DNA from: an uncultured Rhodospirillales bacterium | GTDB lineage: Bacteria > Pseudomonadota > Alphaproteobacteria > Acetobacterales > Acetobacteraceae | Length of the DNA stretch: 64,000 nucleotides | Direction of reading: 5' to 3' | Assembly: GCA_903835235.1 (NCBI GenBank) | Contig: CAILMF010000038.1 | Coordinates: 1 to 64,000 of the forward strand | Shown here: one piece after another, positions 1 through 14,000 of the stretch | Layout: each line of letters begins with the position of its first letter | Numbering within the stretch: the first letter of the stretch is position 1 | Program-made: the position numbers and the translations under genes | The notes under the pieces: model-generated | Databases searched by the model: none | What the model was told of the DNA's origin: nothing | What the model saw: the letters and a program-made list of their open reading frames with translations, nothing else

Positions 1-43
1 ACCAGGCCGGATGCTCGCTGCATACACCTGTCACCGATACCAC

Positions 44-691
<648 letters not shown>

Positions 692-1139
692 TGACCTTCC
701 CCCCTGAATTCGGTCCGCCTGAAATGAGAGAGTTGGCCCCTGAGAAGGAGGCTGGAGATGGCGAGGAAGGGTGCGACGCCGGAGAAGATCATAGGGCTGC
801 TGCGGCAGGCTGAGGTCGAGTTGGCGCAGGGCAAGACGGTGGGCGAGATCTGCCGCGGCTTTGGGATATCGGAGGCCAGCTACTACCGCTGGCGGGCCGA
901 ATACGGCGGGCTGAAGCTGGACCAGGCGCGTCGGCTGAAAGAGCTGGAGAAAGAGAACGCCCGGCTAAGGAAGGCGGTGGCGGAGCTGACGCTGGACAAG
1001 CTGATTCTGAAAGAAGCTGCGGAGGGAAACTTCTAGGCCCCGAGCGTCGCCGGGCCGGGGTGCGGCATGTGCGTTCGGCGCTTGGCGTCTCCGAGCGTCG
1101 GGCGTGCCGCACGCTGGGCCAGGCGCGTTCCACCCAGCG
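692..1139 (+). mobile_element. IS3-family element relic 1, truncated
   Basis: The left end TGACCTTCCCCCCTGAAT matches the end of the copy at 40985-41558 (TGACCTTCCCCCTGAAC in its own orientation). The element keeps its leader, a complete orfA and the first codons of orfB (VRHVRSALGVSERR). It then stops within orfB at about 1139, where recombinase sequence resumes. The right end, most of orfB and the corresponding zinc-ribbon-like part of the recombinase were therefore lost together, pointing to insertion followed by an adjacent deletion. No target duplication can be assessed. Confidence 0.8.
758..1036 (+). CDS. IS3-family transposase OrfA
   Basis: This 92-residue protein has an N-terminal helix-turn-helix of the transposase_8 type (residues about 8-50; KTVGEICRGFGISEASYYRW is the recognition region) and a leucine-zipper helix (about 52-85) that in IS3 elements mediates OrfA and OrfAB multimerisation. 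The start ATG follows a GAGAAGGAGG stretch that serves as ribosome binding site. It is about 90% identical to the copy at 41214-41492. OrfB, which carries the DDE catalytic domain and is made by frameshifting in this family, is truncated, so the element cannot move by itself. Confidence 0.85.
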   Translation: MARKGATPEKIIGLLRQAEVELAQGKTVGEICRGFGISEASYYRWRAEYGGLKLDQARRLKELEKENARLRKAVAELTLDKLILKEAAEGNF

Positions 1140-1747
1140 GCGCGTACCACACCCGGCAGGACGTCATGGACTGCCATGCTGCGCCGACCGGCCTCCAGCC
1201 GTGCCTGCGCGGCTGCCCAGAGCTCCTCATCGATGATGGCCAATGTCGGCACCTGCTTGACGATCCAGGCCTCGCGCGGGTTTATCCGGGCGACCCGCTT
1301 GCCGGTGCTGGGGTCCTTGACGAAGCGCTGCCGGTTCCACACCCGCTCGCCGATGTAGAACCGGTCGCGCAGCATACCGGTCTCGCGCTTGGCGCCGCCC
1401 AGCAGCAGTACCGAGGTCCATTTGCCGCCACGTGGGCCGGCTACGCCCTCGACGTTCAGGCGCTTGGCGATGGCGCGCGGCGACTGGCCGCCGGCATAGG
1501 CGCTGAAGACGCGCTGAACGATGCCAGCTTCGTCGGGGGCGATCTCCAACTCGCCGGTTACCGGCGTGCCGTCAGCACGGAGCCGACGCACAACTTTGCA
1601 GTCGAAGCTCAACCCGCCGCCGCTGTGGCCAGCCCGAACCCGGCCCTCGAGGCCACGACGGGTCTTTTGTGCCCAGTCCTTGAGGGCCAGCGCCGACATC
1701 GTGCTCTTGAGCCCGATGTGCAGTTCGGAGATGTCCCCTTCGGCCAT
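1140..1747 (-). pseudogene. Serine recombinase, central fragment (relic 1)
   Basis: The frame carries the Pfam 'Recombinase' type domain that follows the catalytic domain in large serine integrases: ISELHIGLKSTMSALALKD, then KTRRGLEGRVRAGHSGGG, then the winged DNA-binding segment with FYIGERVWNRQRF and EELWAAAQARLEAGRR. Recognisable similarity starts near the ATG at 1747. The open frame continues upstream to 1843 with unrelated residues, so the N-terminal resolvase domain with the nucleophilic serine has been lost. On the other side it is cut by the IS3 relic. Together with 77-691 it represents one dead integrase. Confidence 0.8.
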
Positions 1748-2094
1748 CGCAGGAGTGCTGTCCCTTCGGCTGCCGTATGTGGCTCGGCATCCAACCTGGC
1801 CCCTCCGAAATATCCGACAACTTTCTGATTTCAAACAACACATTTCGCTTCGGGGGGTGATCGGCGCCGACCTGGACCCCAGGTGGAATTATTTTTCCGA
1901 GCAAAGTCAGGATATTAGGCAAACGTTGTTGGGGGGGCTTTGGATACCGATGTACAGCCAACGTTCTTGCATCTGCTGCAAATGAACGGCAAGTTAGCCT
2001 AACGCCGAAATGACCCATTCGTTACCGCCGAAGGGCGAGACGACCGTAAGTGCAGGGGTGCGATGCGGGAAGGGTGGCGCGGGGGAGCACGGCC
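1748..2094 (+). promoter_or_regulatory. Leader region of the giant-protein operon
   Basis: This is about 350 bp with lower G+C than its surroundings and no gene that I can support. It must hold the promoter of the operon that starts at 2095. It contains small inverted repeats, TTGCA-5 nt-TGCAA at 1967-1981 and TTAGCCTAA at 1994-2002. I see no convincing -35/-10 pair. A GGGGGAG stretch at 2081-2087 is well placed as ribosome binding site for the ATG at 2095. Confidence 0.4.
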
Positions 2095-5000
2095 ATGGCC
2101 TTTCCGTTCAGCAAGTCGGCGTTCCAGCCGGCCCCGATGACGTCGCTTTCCAGCCGCCTGCGCTCTTGGTTCCGGCTGCCTCGGCGCCGCCAAGCCTCGC
2201 CGGAAATGCCTCGCCTGCCGCGCAGCCTTGGCGTGCGGGTGGACGCGCTGGAGCCGCGGTTCCTGCTCTCGGCCGACCTGATGCCCTTCACCGTGGACCT
2301 GGCGACGCATGCGGCGCAGGACTACGCGCTGCGCTACGACAACCTGGTGCAGTCCGTGCAGTTGCTGGACCGCGGCACCGGCCAGGTGCTGGACCAGCGC
2401 CAGGCGCAGCAGGTGGACAGCATCCGCGTGCTGGGCACTGCCGGGGATGACCGGCTGACGATCGACTTCGCCGCCGACTTCCTGCAACCAATGGATATCC
2501 GCTTCGAGGCCGGTGACGGCAACAACGTACTGACGCTGAGCGGCCAGGCGGTGCAGTCCGTGACGCTGGCGGCCACCGGGGCCGAGGCCGGCGCGGTGAC
2601 GGTGCTGGACAATGGCGGCCACAGCCAGGCCATCAGCTTCTCCGGCGTGGCGCTGGTGCAGGATACGCTGAGCGCGACACAGCGGATCTTCAGCGACGCG
2701 ACGGGCCAGGGCCAGGTGCTGCGGCTGCTGGATATGGGTACGCCGAGCGATGGGCTGGCGGCCGTGGTGGCGGATGGCCTGGTGCGGCATGAGTTCACCG
2801 TGCCGACCGGGGCGCTGACGGTGCTGGCCGGCGACGGCGACGACACCATTCGCTACCAGGGGCTGGACAACGGCCTGCTGGGCAAGGTGGTGGTGCAGGG
2901 CGGTGCCGGCACCGATGCGGTGGTTGGCCCGCCAGCCGATACGGCATGGCAGGTGACCGGGCTGGATGCCGGCACCGTGGCCGGGTTGACTTTCAGCGGC
3001 GTGGAGAACCTGGTTGGTTCTGCCGGCAACCAGGACACCTTCATCGTGCATGGCGCCGCCGCGATGAGCGGCGTGATGGACGGCGGCGCCGGCGGCTTCG
3101 ATTCCCTCGTGCTCGACGGCGGCAGCTTCGCCCGGGTCGACTACGTGGCGAGCGGCCCGACCTCGGGCAGCATCACCCGTGACGGCGTGCGGCTCCGCTA
3201 CGATGGGCTGGAGCCGATCACCGACAACATGGTCACCACCGACCGGGTGATCGACCTCAGCAATTCCTCGTCCGACACCGCCACGCTGTCGCAATCCGGC
3301 AGCACCTACACCATCGCCTCCACCGACCCGTTCGGCGTGGTGACCTTCGAGAGCATCAGCTTCAGCAAGCCGACCGGCAGCCTGACCATCCGCATGGGTG
3401 GTGATGAGGGCGTGCCGGTGCTGTCGCACGATGAGTTGACGGTGAACAGCGTCGACTTCTCCGGCATCGACCTGACCATCGACGGCCAGGACGGCAAGGA
3501 CAGCGTGATTCTGTCCGGCACCGTGGCGGTGCGCGACCTGACCATCACCGCCGAGAGCATCCGCGTGAGCGGCACGCTGGACGCCCGGGCAGTCACGATG
3601 ACGGCGCTTTCGGGCGGCGCCGCGGCCGGTGATGGCGAGATCACCGCGGGCGTCATCTACGCTTCCGCTGCGACCGAGATCGACCTTACCGGCGGCACGC
3701 TGACCGCGACCGGCGCGGTGATTCTGGCGGCGACCTCCACCGCCAATATCCTGCAGAGCCAGTTCACCCTGGGCGGGTTGGAGAATTCCGTCGCCGTTGC
3801 CGATCCCTCGGCCGTGATCACCTTCGACAGTACCAATTTCACCGCGCAGAGCCTGGATGCGAAGGCCCGGGTGGTGGTGACGGTGGCGGCGAAGACCGAT
3901 GCCGATGGCACCGACACCGATGCCGGCGAGGACGCTGCCATCACCAGCATAACCGTGCTGGGCCACGCCACCATGCAGGTGAAGGGCAGCAGCACGCTGG
4001 CGGTCTCGGGCGCCGTGGCGCTGAACGCCGAGACCAGCCTGACCATCGCCTCCACCGCCGATGGCGGCGCCGATGCCAGCGCCAAGGGCGCGGCGCTGGC
4101 GGTGACGGTGGTGGAAGCCAGCACCCAGGCCTTCGTGGCCGACAGCGCCGGCATCGGCGCCAATGCCGGCGACACGCCGGACAGCATCGCGATCGGCGCC
4201 ACGCTGACCAGCGACGTCGCGACTAGCGCCATTGCTACGGCCGGCGGCGCCACGGATTCCGGCGGCACCACCGACAGCGCCCACGCGCTCGCCAGCAACG
4301 ATGCCGGCACCAACGACGGCGATGTCAGCTTCGCGGCGGCGGTAGCCGTCACCACCTATCGGCCGGTGACGGAAGCCCATCTCGGCACCAGCGGCACGCT
4401 CACCACCGGCGGCGCCCTGACCGTCAGCGCGCATTCCACCGACAAGGTGGTGACCACGGCGGACGGCTCCACAACGGGGGCAGGCGCCACCGGCGTGGGC
4501 GTGGCTGTGGCCATCGGCGTGGTGGACGCGACGACCACCGCTTACCTTGAGGATTCCGGCAGCCTGGCCGCCAGCGGCGGCGTGACGGTGACCGCGACGA
4601 TGGAGGCCGGCGACACCTTCGAGGTGCAGGCGACCTCGGGCGTGGGCGACACCACGGAGACCGGCGTGGCCGGGTCGCTGGCGATCCAGGTGGCGCAGAC
4701 CAATGTGGTGGCCGAACTGCGCCATGGCGCCGGCGCGGGTGTGGCGCTGAATGGGGACGACCTTAGCCTGAGCGCAACCTCGACCACGACGAGCAAGACC
4801 ACCGCGGTGCCGGTGGAGGACCCGGGCACCTCGTCGAGCCTGGGCGTCGGCGCTTCGGTGGCGTTGGGACTGATGGACCACAATACCCGTGCGACCGTGG
4901 CCGACAACGCAGTGCTGACTGGCGCCGACAATCTGGTGCTGAGCGCGACCGCGACCCATCTGGCCGAGACCAGCGCCACTGGCGGCGCGACGGCAACCGG

Positions 5001-8000
5001 CAGTTCTGCCACGGTGCTGACGCCGGTGGTGGCGATTTCCTTCGTCTTCGATGACACCGACAGCAGCATCGGCCTGGGCAGCGCCTTGACGCTGACCGGC
5101 GGGCTGACGCTGACCACCAGCCATGACAGCGACACGCTGACCAATGCCGAAGGTGACGCCGAGGGCGGCGATACGGCAATAGGCGCCTCCCTGGCGCTGG
5201 CGGTGCTGGAGGAGACCGCGACCGCCGGGCTGCGGCGCGATGCCACCGCCGGTGGCGCGGTTGCGCTCGACGCCACCGGGCTGTTCCGTTCGCGCGGCAC
5301 CGCCAGCGCCAGCGCCAAGGGCGCGGCCGGCGACGACAGCGGCACCACCGCCGACGACGACAGCGCCAACCAGGCCGCCCAGGCCGGCACCGACTACGGC
5401 AATGCGCAGTCCAGCGCGCGCGGCACCGGCGCCTCGCACACCAGCACCTCGCCGGATGCCGGCACCAGCGAAGGCAAGGTCGCGGTCGCCGCGGCCATCG
5501 CGATCAACGTGCAGAGCGCCACGGTCTCGGCGCTGCTGGCGTCCGGTATCAGCGTGGTGTCGGATGGCAGCCTGGAGCTGCGGGCGCTGGGCAATGGCGA
5601 CGCGCTGTTCAAGGCCGATGGCAGCGCGGCGCATGGCAGTTCCGGCACGGTCGGCGCCGCGGTGGCGATCAGCCAGGCGAATATCCGCACCACCGCCTCG
5701 ACCGAAGGCGGCGACGTCATCGCCGATGGCGTGACCATCGAGGCCGGGATGGCCGAGCGGGAGATGGACCTCGGCACCACAACCGCCACGGTGGTGGACA
5801 TCACCGCCGATACGCTGCGGATCGGCACGGTCGAGGAGCTGGCGACCGGCGACAAGGTGACCTATTCGGCCGGCGGCGGCACCGCCATCGGTGGGCTGAC
5901 CGACGCCACCGACTACTACGTGGTGACGCAGGAAGGCGGCAAGGTGAAGCTGGCCAGCAGCGAAGCCGATGCGCTGGCCGGCACCACCATTGACCTGACC
6001 TCGACCGGCGCCGGCAGCGACCACAAATTCACCCGCAGCGGCAAGCCGGATATCAGCTTCAACCCGGGCGACACGGTGTACCAGCTGAGCGCGGATGATG
6101 CCGCGGCGCTGCGCACTGGCGACCAGGTGGTGTACGGCAATGGCGGCGGCACCAGCCTGGGCGGGCTGACGGATGGCGAGACCTACTACGTCATCCAGCG
6201 CAGCGACGGCGAACTGGCGCTGGCCGCGACGCGCGAGGATGCCTTCGCCGGCACCGCGGTAGACGTGACCAGCGCCGGTGCCGGCAGCGCGCACCAGCTG
6301 ACCGAGGCCGAGCATCGCGGCAGCGCCGACGCGGTCTCGGGCGTGAGCGACGGCAAGGTGGGCGTGGCCGGTGCGCTGGCGATCAACGTGTTCGAGGTGA
6401 ATACGCTGGCGCGGGTGGATGCCGGCAGCAGCGTGACCCTGCAGGATGGCAGCGACGCCGATGCCCTGGCCGGCGCGCTGGTGGTGCAGGCCAGCGCGCT
6501 GGACATGGCCGGCGCCGACAGCCGCGCGAAGGTGGAAGGCGCCAGCAGCGTCGGCGTGGGCGCCAGCGTGGCGCTGAACATCACCGGCCACACGACGCTG
6601 GCCAGCATCGGCCTGGGTGCCAGCGTGGCCGGCGCCGACGATGTTTCCGTGCTGGCCGATGGCAGCTACGGGCTGTGGACCGAGGCGCGCGGCGGGGCCG
6701 AGGGCGGCACCGCGCTGGCCCCGGTGGTGGCGGTGACGCTGGCCAACAACGCCACCACCGCGCAGGTGCTGGGCGGCAGCGCGCTGGTGCTGGGCGGTGA
6801 CCTGCTGGTGCGCGCGACCCATGAGGCGGCGACCGTGACGCTGGCCAAGGGCGACGCCACCGGCAGCAGCGCGGCGGTGGGCATTTCGGTGGCGGTGGGC
6901 ATCGCCGACGACAGCGCCACCGCCAGCCTGAAGCGCGGCGTGCAGGCCAGCGCCGGCACGGTGACGCTGCTGGCCCAGGGCACGGTGGCCAGCCGCAGCG
7001 AGGCCGAGGCCTCGGCCGCCGGCGCCGCCGAGGATGATGCCGGCAGCAGCAGCGACGACAACGCGGTGAACGACCGCACCGACGCCGAGGTGACCAACGC
7101 CAATACGCAGTCGGCAGGGCGCACCCGCTCGGGCGGCAGCTCGGGCGAAACCGGCGCCGAGGATGCCGACACCTCGGATGGCGCGGTCAGCGCGGCGGCG
7201 GCGGTGGGCATCAACATCGCGCGCTTCAGCACGCTGGCCAGCGTCGATGGCGGCGACGTGCAGGCCGATGGCCTGGTCTCGGTGGTCGCTGAGGGCAACA
7301 TGGACGCGCTGGCCAGCGCCGATGGCAGCGCCAGCAAGGGCGGCCCGGCCAGCATCGGCGTGGCGGTCGCGATCAACACCGCCACCGGCACGCTGCGCGC
7401 CAGCGTGGCCAACAGCGCCATCACGTCGGACGGCCTGACCGTGGCGGCGCGCGTGCTGACGACGGATGACGACGACCAGCACGCGTTCAGCGCCAGCGCG
7501 ACCTCGGGCGCCAGCGGCGGCAATGTTGGCGTGGCCGGCGCGGTCGCGGTCAACCTGGCGGGGCTGAGCACCCAGGCGCTGCTGCTGGGCGGCGCGGTGG
7601 TGACTGCGGTGGATGGCAGCGACAGCGACGCCAATGCCGGCGACGTGACGGTGAGCGCCACCGCCAAGACCAGCACCGCGGTGACGGTGCAGGCCAAGCA
7701 GGAAAAGGGCGACGAGAACGGCGACGGGGAATCGGGCAGCAGCGTCGGGATCGGCGCCTCGGTCGGGGTGAATGTCGCGCAGCACGCCACCAGCGCCGAG
7801 ATCCGCACCGGGGCCAATGTGGCCAATGCCGCCAACCTGGTGGTGCTGGCCAGCGCCGAGCAGGACCAGGCCACCAGCGTGACCGGTGGCGCCGCCGGTG
7901 GCACTGCGGTGACACCCGTGGTGGCGGTGGCGGTGGTGCAGAACAGCGTCACGGCCGCGATCCGCGCCGGCGACGCCATGGTGCTGAGCGGCGCGCTGAG

Positions 8001-11000
8001 CGTGACCGCCGAGCTGACCGGCGTGACCGACACCAGGGCCGAGGGCGCTGCCGAGGCGACCAGCGCGGCGGTCGGTGCCTCGCTGGCGCTGAGCGTGGTG
8101 GAGGACAGCGTGGTGGCCGGGCTGGCGCGCAGCGTCGGCACCGGCGCGGCGCTGCTGGTGGCGGCGCGGGCCATGACCGTGAGCCGCAGCGAGGCCAAGG
8201 CCTCGGCCGCCGGCGCAACCGAGGACGACGACACCAGCGGCAGCGCCGACGACCACGGCGTGCAGGACCAGAGCGACGCGCAGCTGGGCGTGGCCAACGA
8301 CCGCAGCGGCGGCACCGGCACCAGCACCACGCCGGACAGCTCCACCTCCGATGGCGCGGTCAGCGTGGCGGCGGCGATCGGCATCAACATCGACACCACC
8401 ACGGCCCGCGCCACGCTGGGCGGCAGTTTTGGCAGCCCGATCACGGTGGCTTCGGCCGGCAGCGTCACGGTGCGCAGCGAAGCGAATGCCGACGCCACCG
8501 CCGTGGCCAATGGCAGCGCCACGACCACTTCGGGCGGCACCACCGTGGGCGTCGCGGTGGCGGTGAACCACGCCAGCCTGGTGCAGTCGGCCAACATCGA
8601 ATTCGCCAGCGTCACCGCCGATGGCGTGGCCGTGGTAGCGGTGGTGGCGGAGCGCGAGATCGATATTGCCCCGGTGGAGTCCAAGACCGTCGATATCGAC
8701 GCCGACACCATCTATGTGGGCGAGCAGGACGGGCTGGAGACCGGCGAGAAGGTTGAGTACCACAATGGCGGCGGCACCAGCATCGGCGGGCTGACCGATG
8801 GCGATTCCTACTGGGTGATCCTGGGCGAGGACGGCAAGATCAAGCTGGCGATCAGCCAGGCCAATGCCGCCGCCGGCACCGCGGTGGACCTCACCGACCT
8901 CGGCAGCGGCGACACGCATGAACTGCGCCGGATCGACACCTCGGCCGACGACAACATCACGCTGGACCCCGACCATGTACGGGTCGCGATCGCGCTGGAG
9001 GCGCCCGAGGGCGTGGTGACCGGCACCGCGCTGATCTACGACAATGGCGGCGGCGCCGATGCCGGCGGGCTGACCAACGGCACCACCTATTTCGCAATCG
9101 TCGACCACGACGGCAAGCTGGGCCTGGCGAGCAGCCTGGAGAACGCGCTGGAGGGCACCGCGATCAGCCTGACCAGCGGCGGCGCGGCCAGCGGCCAGAG
9201 CCTGGCCGAACGCACCCAGGACAGCAGCGCCTACGCCATTTCGGGCGCCAGCGGCGGCAAGACCGGCGTAGCCGGTTCGGTCGCGATCAACCTGGCGGCC
9301 GGCAGCACCGCGGCTTCGCTGGGGGCCGGCGCGGCGATCATCTTGGCCGATGGCGCGGCCGATGCCGATGCCGACCGCGGCGCGCTGACCGTGGCCGCCG
9401 AGGCGCGGACCACGACCCAGGCGCAGGCGCTGCCCGACCACGACGCCGCCGGCACCTCCACCGGCGTGGGGCTTTCCTTCGCGATCGTGGTGGGCGACCA
9501 CGATGCCGACGCGGCGATCTCCGGCACCGCCACGTTGACCAGCGCCCACGATGTGAGCGTGACCGCCACCGGCACGCACGTGCTGGCGGCGCGGGCCAAG
9601 GCCGGCGCGGGCGCGAATGCCGACAGCGGCACCGCGGTGGGCGGCGCGGTGGCGCTGAGCGTGGCGTTGGACGGCACCAGCGCGCGCGTCATCGGCACCG
9701 GCACGGCGCTGGACGTGGACGGCACGCTGACGGTGAGTGCCACCAGCACGCTGACCCAGGACACCAAGGCCGATGCCGACACCAAGGGCGGCAGCACGGG
9801 CGTCGGCATGGCGATTGCGCTGGGCTGGGCTGATGGCGAGACCAGCGCCTTCGAGGCGCGCAGCGTCTCGACCGGCGTGGCCCGGGCCGATACGGTGGAG
9901 GTGCTGGCGACCGCGACCCTGGCGCAGAAGACGGTCGCCAGCGGCAGCGCCGAGGGCGCGAAGTCCGAAGACGATGGTGGCAGCGATGCCGACAGCAATG
10001 CCTCGTCCAACACCAACCGCGCGCACAATGCCTCGGGCCATTCGCTGGCCACGCCGCAGGCCGGCGCGCAGACCGACAGCGCCAACACCACCGCCGGCGC
10101 GCAGAGCGACAACGCCAATGGCCAGGGCGGCAATGTCGATGCCGCCGGCACCGGCACCCAGGGCGGCAAGCTGCGGGTGGCGGCGGCGCTGGCCGGCAGC
10201 GTGGCGCTGCCGCAGGTGAATGCCAGCATCGGCGCCGGCGCGGTGCTGCGCGCCGACGGCGCGGTGACCGTGCGGGCGCTGAACCAGGTGGCGCAGGATA
10301 CCCAGGCGATCGCCCTGGCCTTCGAGGATTCCGCCAAGACCACGGTGGGCGCCGCCGCCAGCGTGAACGTCGCGGACTACGACACCACCGCGCGGATCGG
10401 CGCCGGTGCGGATGTGCAGGGCGCTTCGGTGACGGTCGAGGCCGGGCACGACGTGGAGACGCCCAACAGCTTCCGCGCCCTGGCCCTGGCCGGCAGCGGT
10501 TCCACCCAGAAGAGCGGCGGAGGCGGCGGCAGCAGCGACAACACCGCGGTGGCCGGCGCGGTGGCTGTGAACGTGGTGACCGCCGATACCACCGCTAGCA
10601 TCGGCATGGGCGCGAAGGTGGCTGCGACGGGCGGCGATATCGACGTGACGGCGCGCCAGAAGATCGGCGTGCAGGGCATTGCCGGCGGTGGCGCCATCAC
10701 CACCAGCTCGGGTTCCGGCAGCACCAGCGTGGGCGCGGCCGTGGGCGTGAACGTGGTGACCAGCAACACCATGGCCAGCGTGGACGCCAATGCGGCGCTG
10801 ATCGCCAGCGGCGATGCCATCGTGCTGGCCGATGCCGGCATTGCGCCGCTGACCATCGTGGCGCCGATGCTCGGCGACACCGGGGTGGAGGTGAGCCTGC
10901 TGGTGGTGGGCGCGGCAATCGGCTCGGGCGGCGATGCCGGGGCGGGCTCGGCCGGCGTCAGCGTGTTCACGCCGACCACCAGCGCCGATATCGGTGCCGG

Positions 11001-14000
11001 CGCCAGCATCGTCACCGGCGGCGGGATCAGCCTGCGGGCGCTGGATGACACCCGGGTGGTGGACGTGGTGGGCGCGTTGGCGGCGAGCAAGGACAAGGCC
11101 GGCGTGGGCGTCGGGCTCGACGTGCTGGTGGTGAACAAGATCACCGAGGCGGCGGTGGCGGAATCCGCCGACCCGCTCAGCCCGACCCTGCTCGACGCCG
11201 ATGGCTCGGTGCTGGTGGAGGCGGTGGGCATCGAGGACCTGTTCAGCCTGGCGGTGAACATCGGCGCCGGCGATTCCACGGCGGTGGCCGGCGGCGCGGT
11301 GGTGGTGGTGAACCTGACCACAACGCTGGCGCAGCTGGGCAGCATCGATGCGCCCGCCCAGGGGCTGAGCGTGCTGGCCGGCGGCAGCCTGCAAGTGGCG
11401 GCGGAAAGCCGTACCCTGATCGACGCCGATGCCGGCAGCCTCGGCGTTTCGCTGAACAACGATGGCGTGGGCGCGGCGTTCTCGGTGGTGGTGGACATCG
11501 ACAGCACCCGGGCGGTGGTGGGCGATGGCGTGAGCGTGCCGGCGCTGGGCAATGGCGATGCGATCGCGGTGCGCGACGGCGTGTTCGGCGCCGATGGCGT
11601 GCAGGGCAGCGCCAACCTGCGCGGCATGGCGGTGACCGCGACCTCCTACGAAGACGTGCTGCAGGTCGGTGTGGGCGCCGCCGCGTCGCTCGACAGCGGC
11701 GATGTCGGGATCGGCTTCTCCGCCACCGTGGGCGTGCTGCAGGGCACCACCCAGGCCAGCATCGGCGCCTATGCGGCGCTGAACGTGGACCCAGCGGCCA
11801 ATGCCGGCGCCAATGCGGCGCAGGCGCTGCTGGTACGCGCGGCCGACCAAACCAATGCGCGCACCATCGTCGGCGGCCTGGCGGTGTCCGGCGGCAGCGG
11901 CTTCGGCGGCGCGGCCTCGGTGCTGGAGGTGGGCAACGATGTCGCCGCCACCGCGGCGGACCACAGCCTGCTGCGGGTGAAGGGCGATGTGAGCTTCGAC
12001 GCCCAGGGCGCGACCAGGCTGGATGCGCTGGCGATTGGCGTGGCCGGCACGCTGGCCACCGGCAGCGGAGGCTCGGGCGGCGGCGGTGGCGGTGGCAGCG
12101 GCAGCAGCAATTTCAGCTTCACCGGCGCCGGCAGCGTGGCGGTGAACCAGGTGCGCAACGCGGTGCTGGCCCAGATCGACGCCGGCTCGGTGGTGCGGGC
12201 CGGCGGCGCGCTGCTGCTGAACGCCGCGGACGCCTCGGACATCACCGCCGATGCCGGTGGCGCGGCGGTCGCAATCAGCGGCGGCGGCAGCGGTGGCGGC
12301 GGCACGTCGCTCGCGATCGGCGCTTCGGTGGCGGTCAACACCATCGACAGCAGCGTGCGCGCGGTGGCGCGCAAGGCCAGCATGGTGGCGGGTTCCGTCA
12401 CCCTGACCGCGACTGGCGCGCCCCGCATCGACGCGCTGACCCTGGCCGGCGGCGTGGGCGTCGGGACCGGCGGCGGCACCGCCTTCGGTGGCGCCGGCTC
12501 GGGTTCCGGCAACAACGTCAAGTCGCTGGTCGAGGCGCTGATCAGCGGCGGTTCGCTGACCACCGGCGGCAGCGTGACGCTGACCGCAACCGATAATTCC
12601 AGCATCGATGCCGATGCCGGCTCGGCCGCGATCCAGGTGGTCAGCGGCGGCTCCAGCGGGGCCAACGCCATTGCGGTGGGCGCCGCGGCGGCGCGCAACG
12701 ACGTCACCGCCACCACCCGCGCGCTGATCGAGAACGCCACGGTGAAGCCGGCGGGCGCGCTGACGCTTACCGCAACCTCGAATGCCAGCATCGACGCCTT
12801 CACCTTCGCGGTCGCCGGCGCGGTTTCGGCCGGCCAGGGCACCGGCCTGGCGCTGGCGGGCGCGGGGTCGGGCTCGGGCAATTTCATCACCGATACCATC
12901 GAGGCGAGCATCCAGGGCAGTACGGTGGTGCAGACCGCCGGCAACCTGCGGCTGACCGCCACCGACAACGCCGCCATCACCGCCGCCGCCGGTAGCGCCG
13001 CGGTCAGCATCTCCGCCGGCTCGGGCAGTAACGTAGGCGTCGGGCTGGGGCTGTCGCTGACCTTCAACCGGATCGCCGACACCACCCGCGCGACGGTGGA
13101 GGAGAGTGTTGTCAGCACGCTCGGCACCGTGACGCTGGGCGCCACCAGCAACGCGCATATCACCGCCCATGCCATCGGCGCTGCGCTCGGCGTCTCGGCA
13201 GGTTCGGGCACCGCCGTGGCCGGCGAAGCGGTAGGTGCTTCCGCGAAGAACGAGATCGACAACACCACCGAGGCGCTGATCACCGCGACGCCCGGCACCG
13301 GCAAGCTGCTCAATGCACGCGGCGCGGTCAGCCTGGCCGCCACCGACCACGCCGCGATCCTCGCCAACGCCACCGCCGCTGTGCTTGGCGTTTCGGTCGG
13401 CAGCGGCACCTCGGGTTCCGGCACGCTGGGCATCGGCCTGGCGCTGAACACCATCGCCGACATCACCCGCGCCAGGATCGACGGCAGCGACGTGACCTCC
13501 ACGCTCGGCGGGGTGACGCTGGGCAGCCTGTCCGACAGCAGCATCACCGCTTCGGCGGTGGCGGCGGGCGTGGCGTTCAGCGGCAGCAGCAGCGCCGCCA
13601 TATCGATCTCGGCCAGCATCTCCTACGCGCAGAACAGCATCGGCAACACCGTGGAAGCGGTGATCGGCGACGCCAAGGTGGCGGCGAAGGGCAATGTGAC
13701 GCTGAGCGCGACCGACCTCAGCGCGATCGGGGCGACGCTGGTGGCCGCGAGCATCAGCGCCGCCTTCGGCAGCGGCGGCGCCGCCGGCAGCCTGGCGGTG
13801 GCCGGCTCCATCGTGGACAACAGTATCGCCAACGTCACGCGCGCAGTGCTGGACGGCGGCACCGTGGTGGCAACCGGCGCGTTCAGCGCCACCGCGCTGT
13901 CCACCAGCAGCATCCTCGCCACCGCGGTGGCGGCCTCGGCCTCCATTTCCGGCAGCGGCAGCATCGGGCTGAGCGGCGCCGGCACCGGCGCGAGCGTGGA

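Noticed and set aside
2050-2094. GTG at 2050 as start of the giant gene
   Set aside because: There is no ribosome site before it, while GGGGGAG stands at proper distance before the ATG at 2095.
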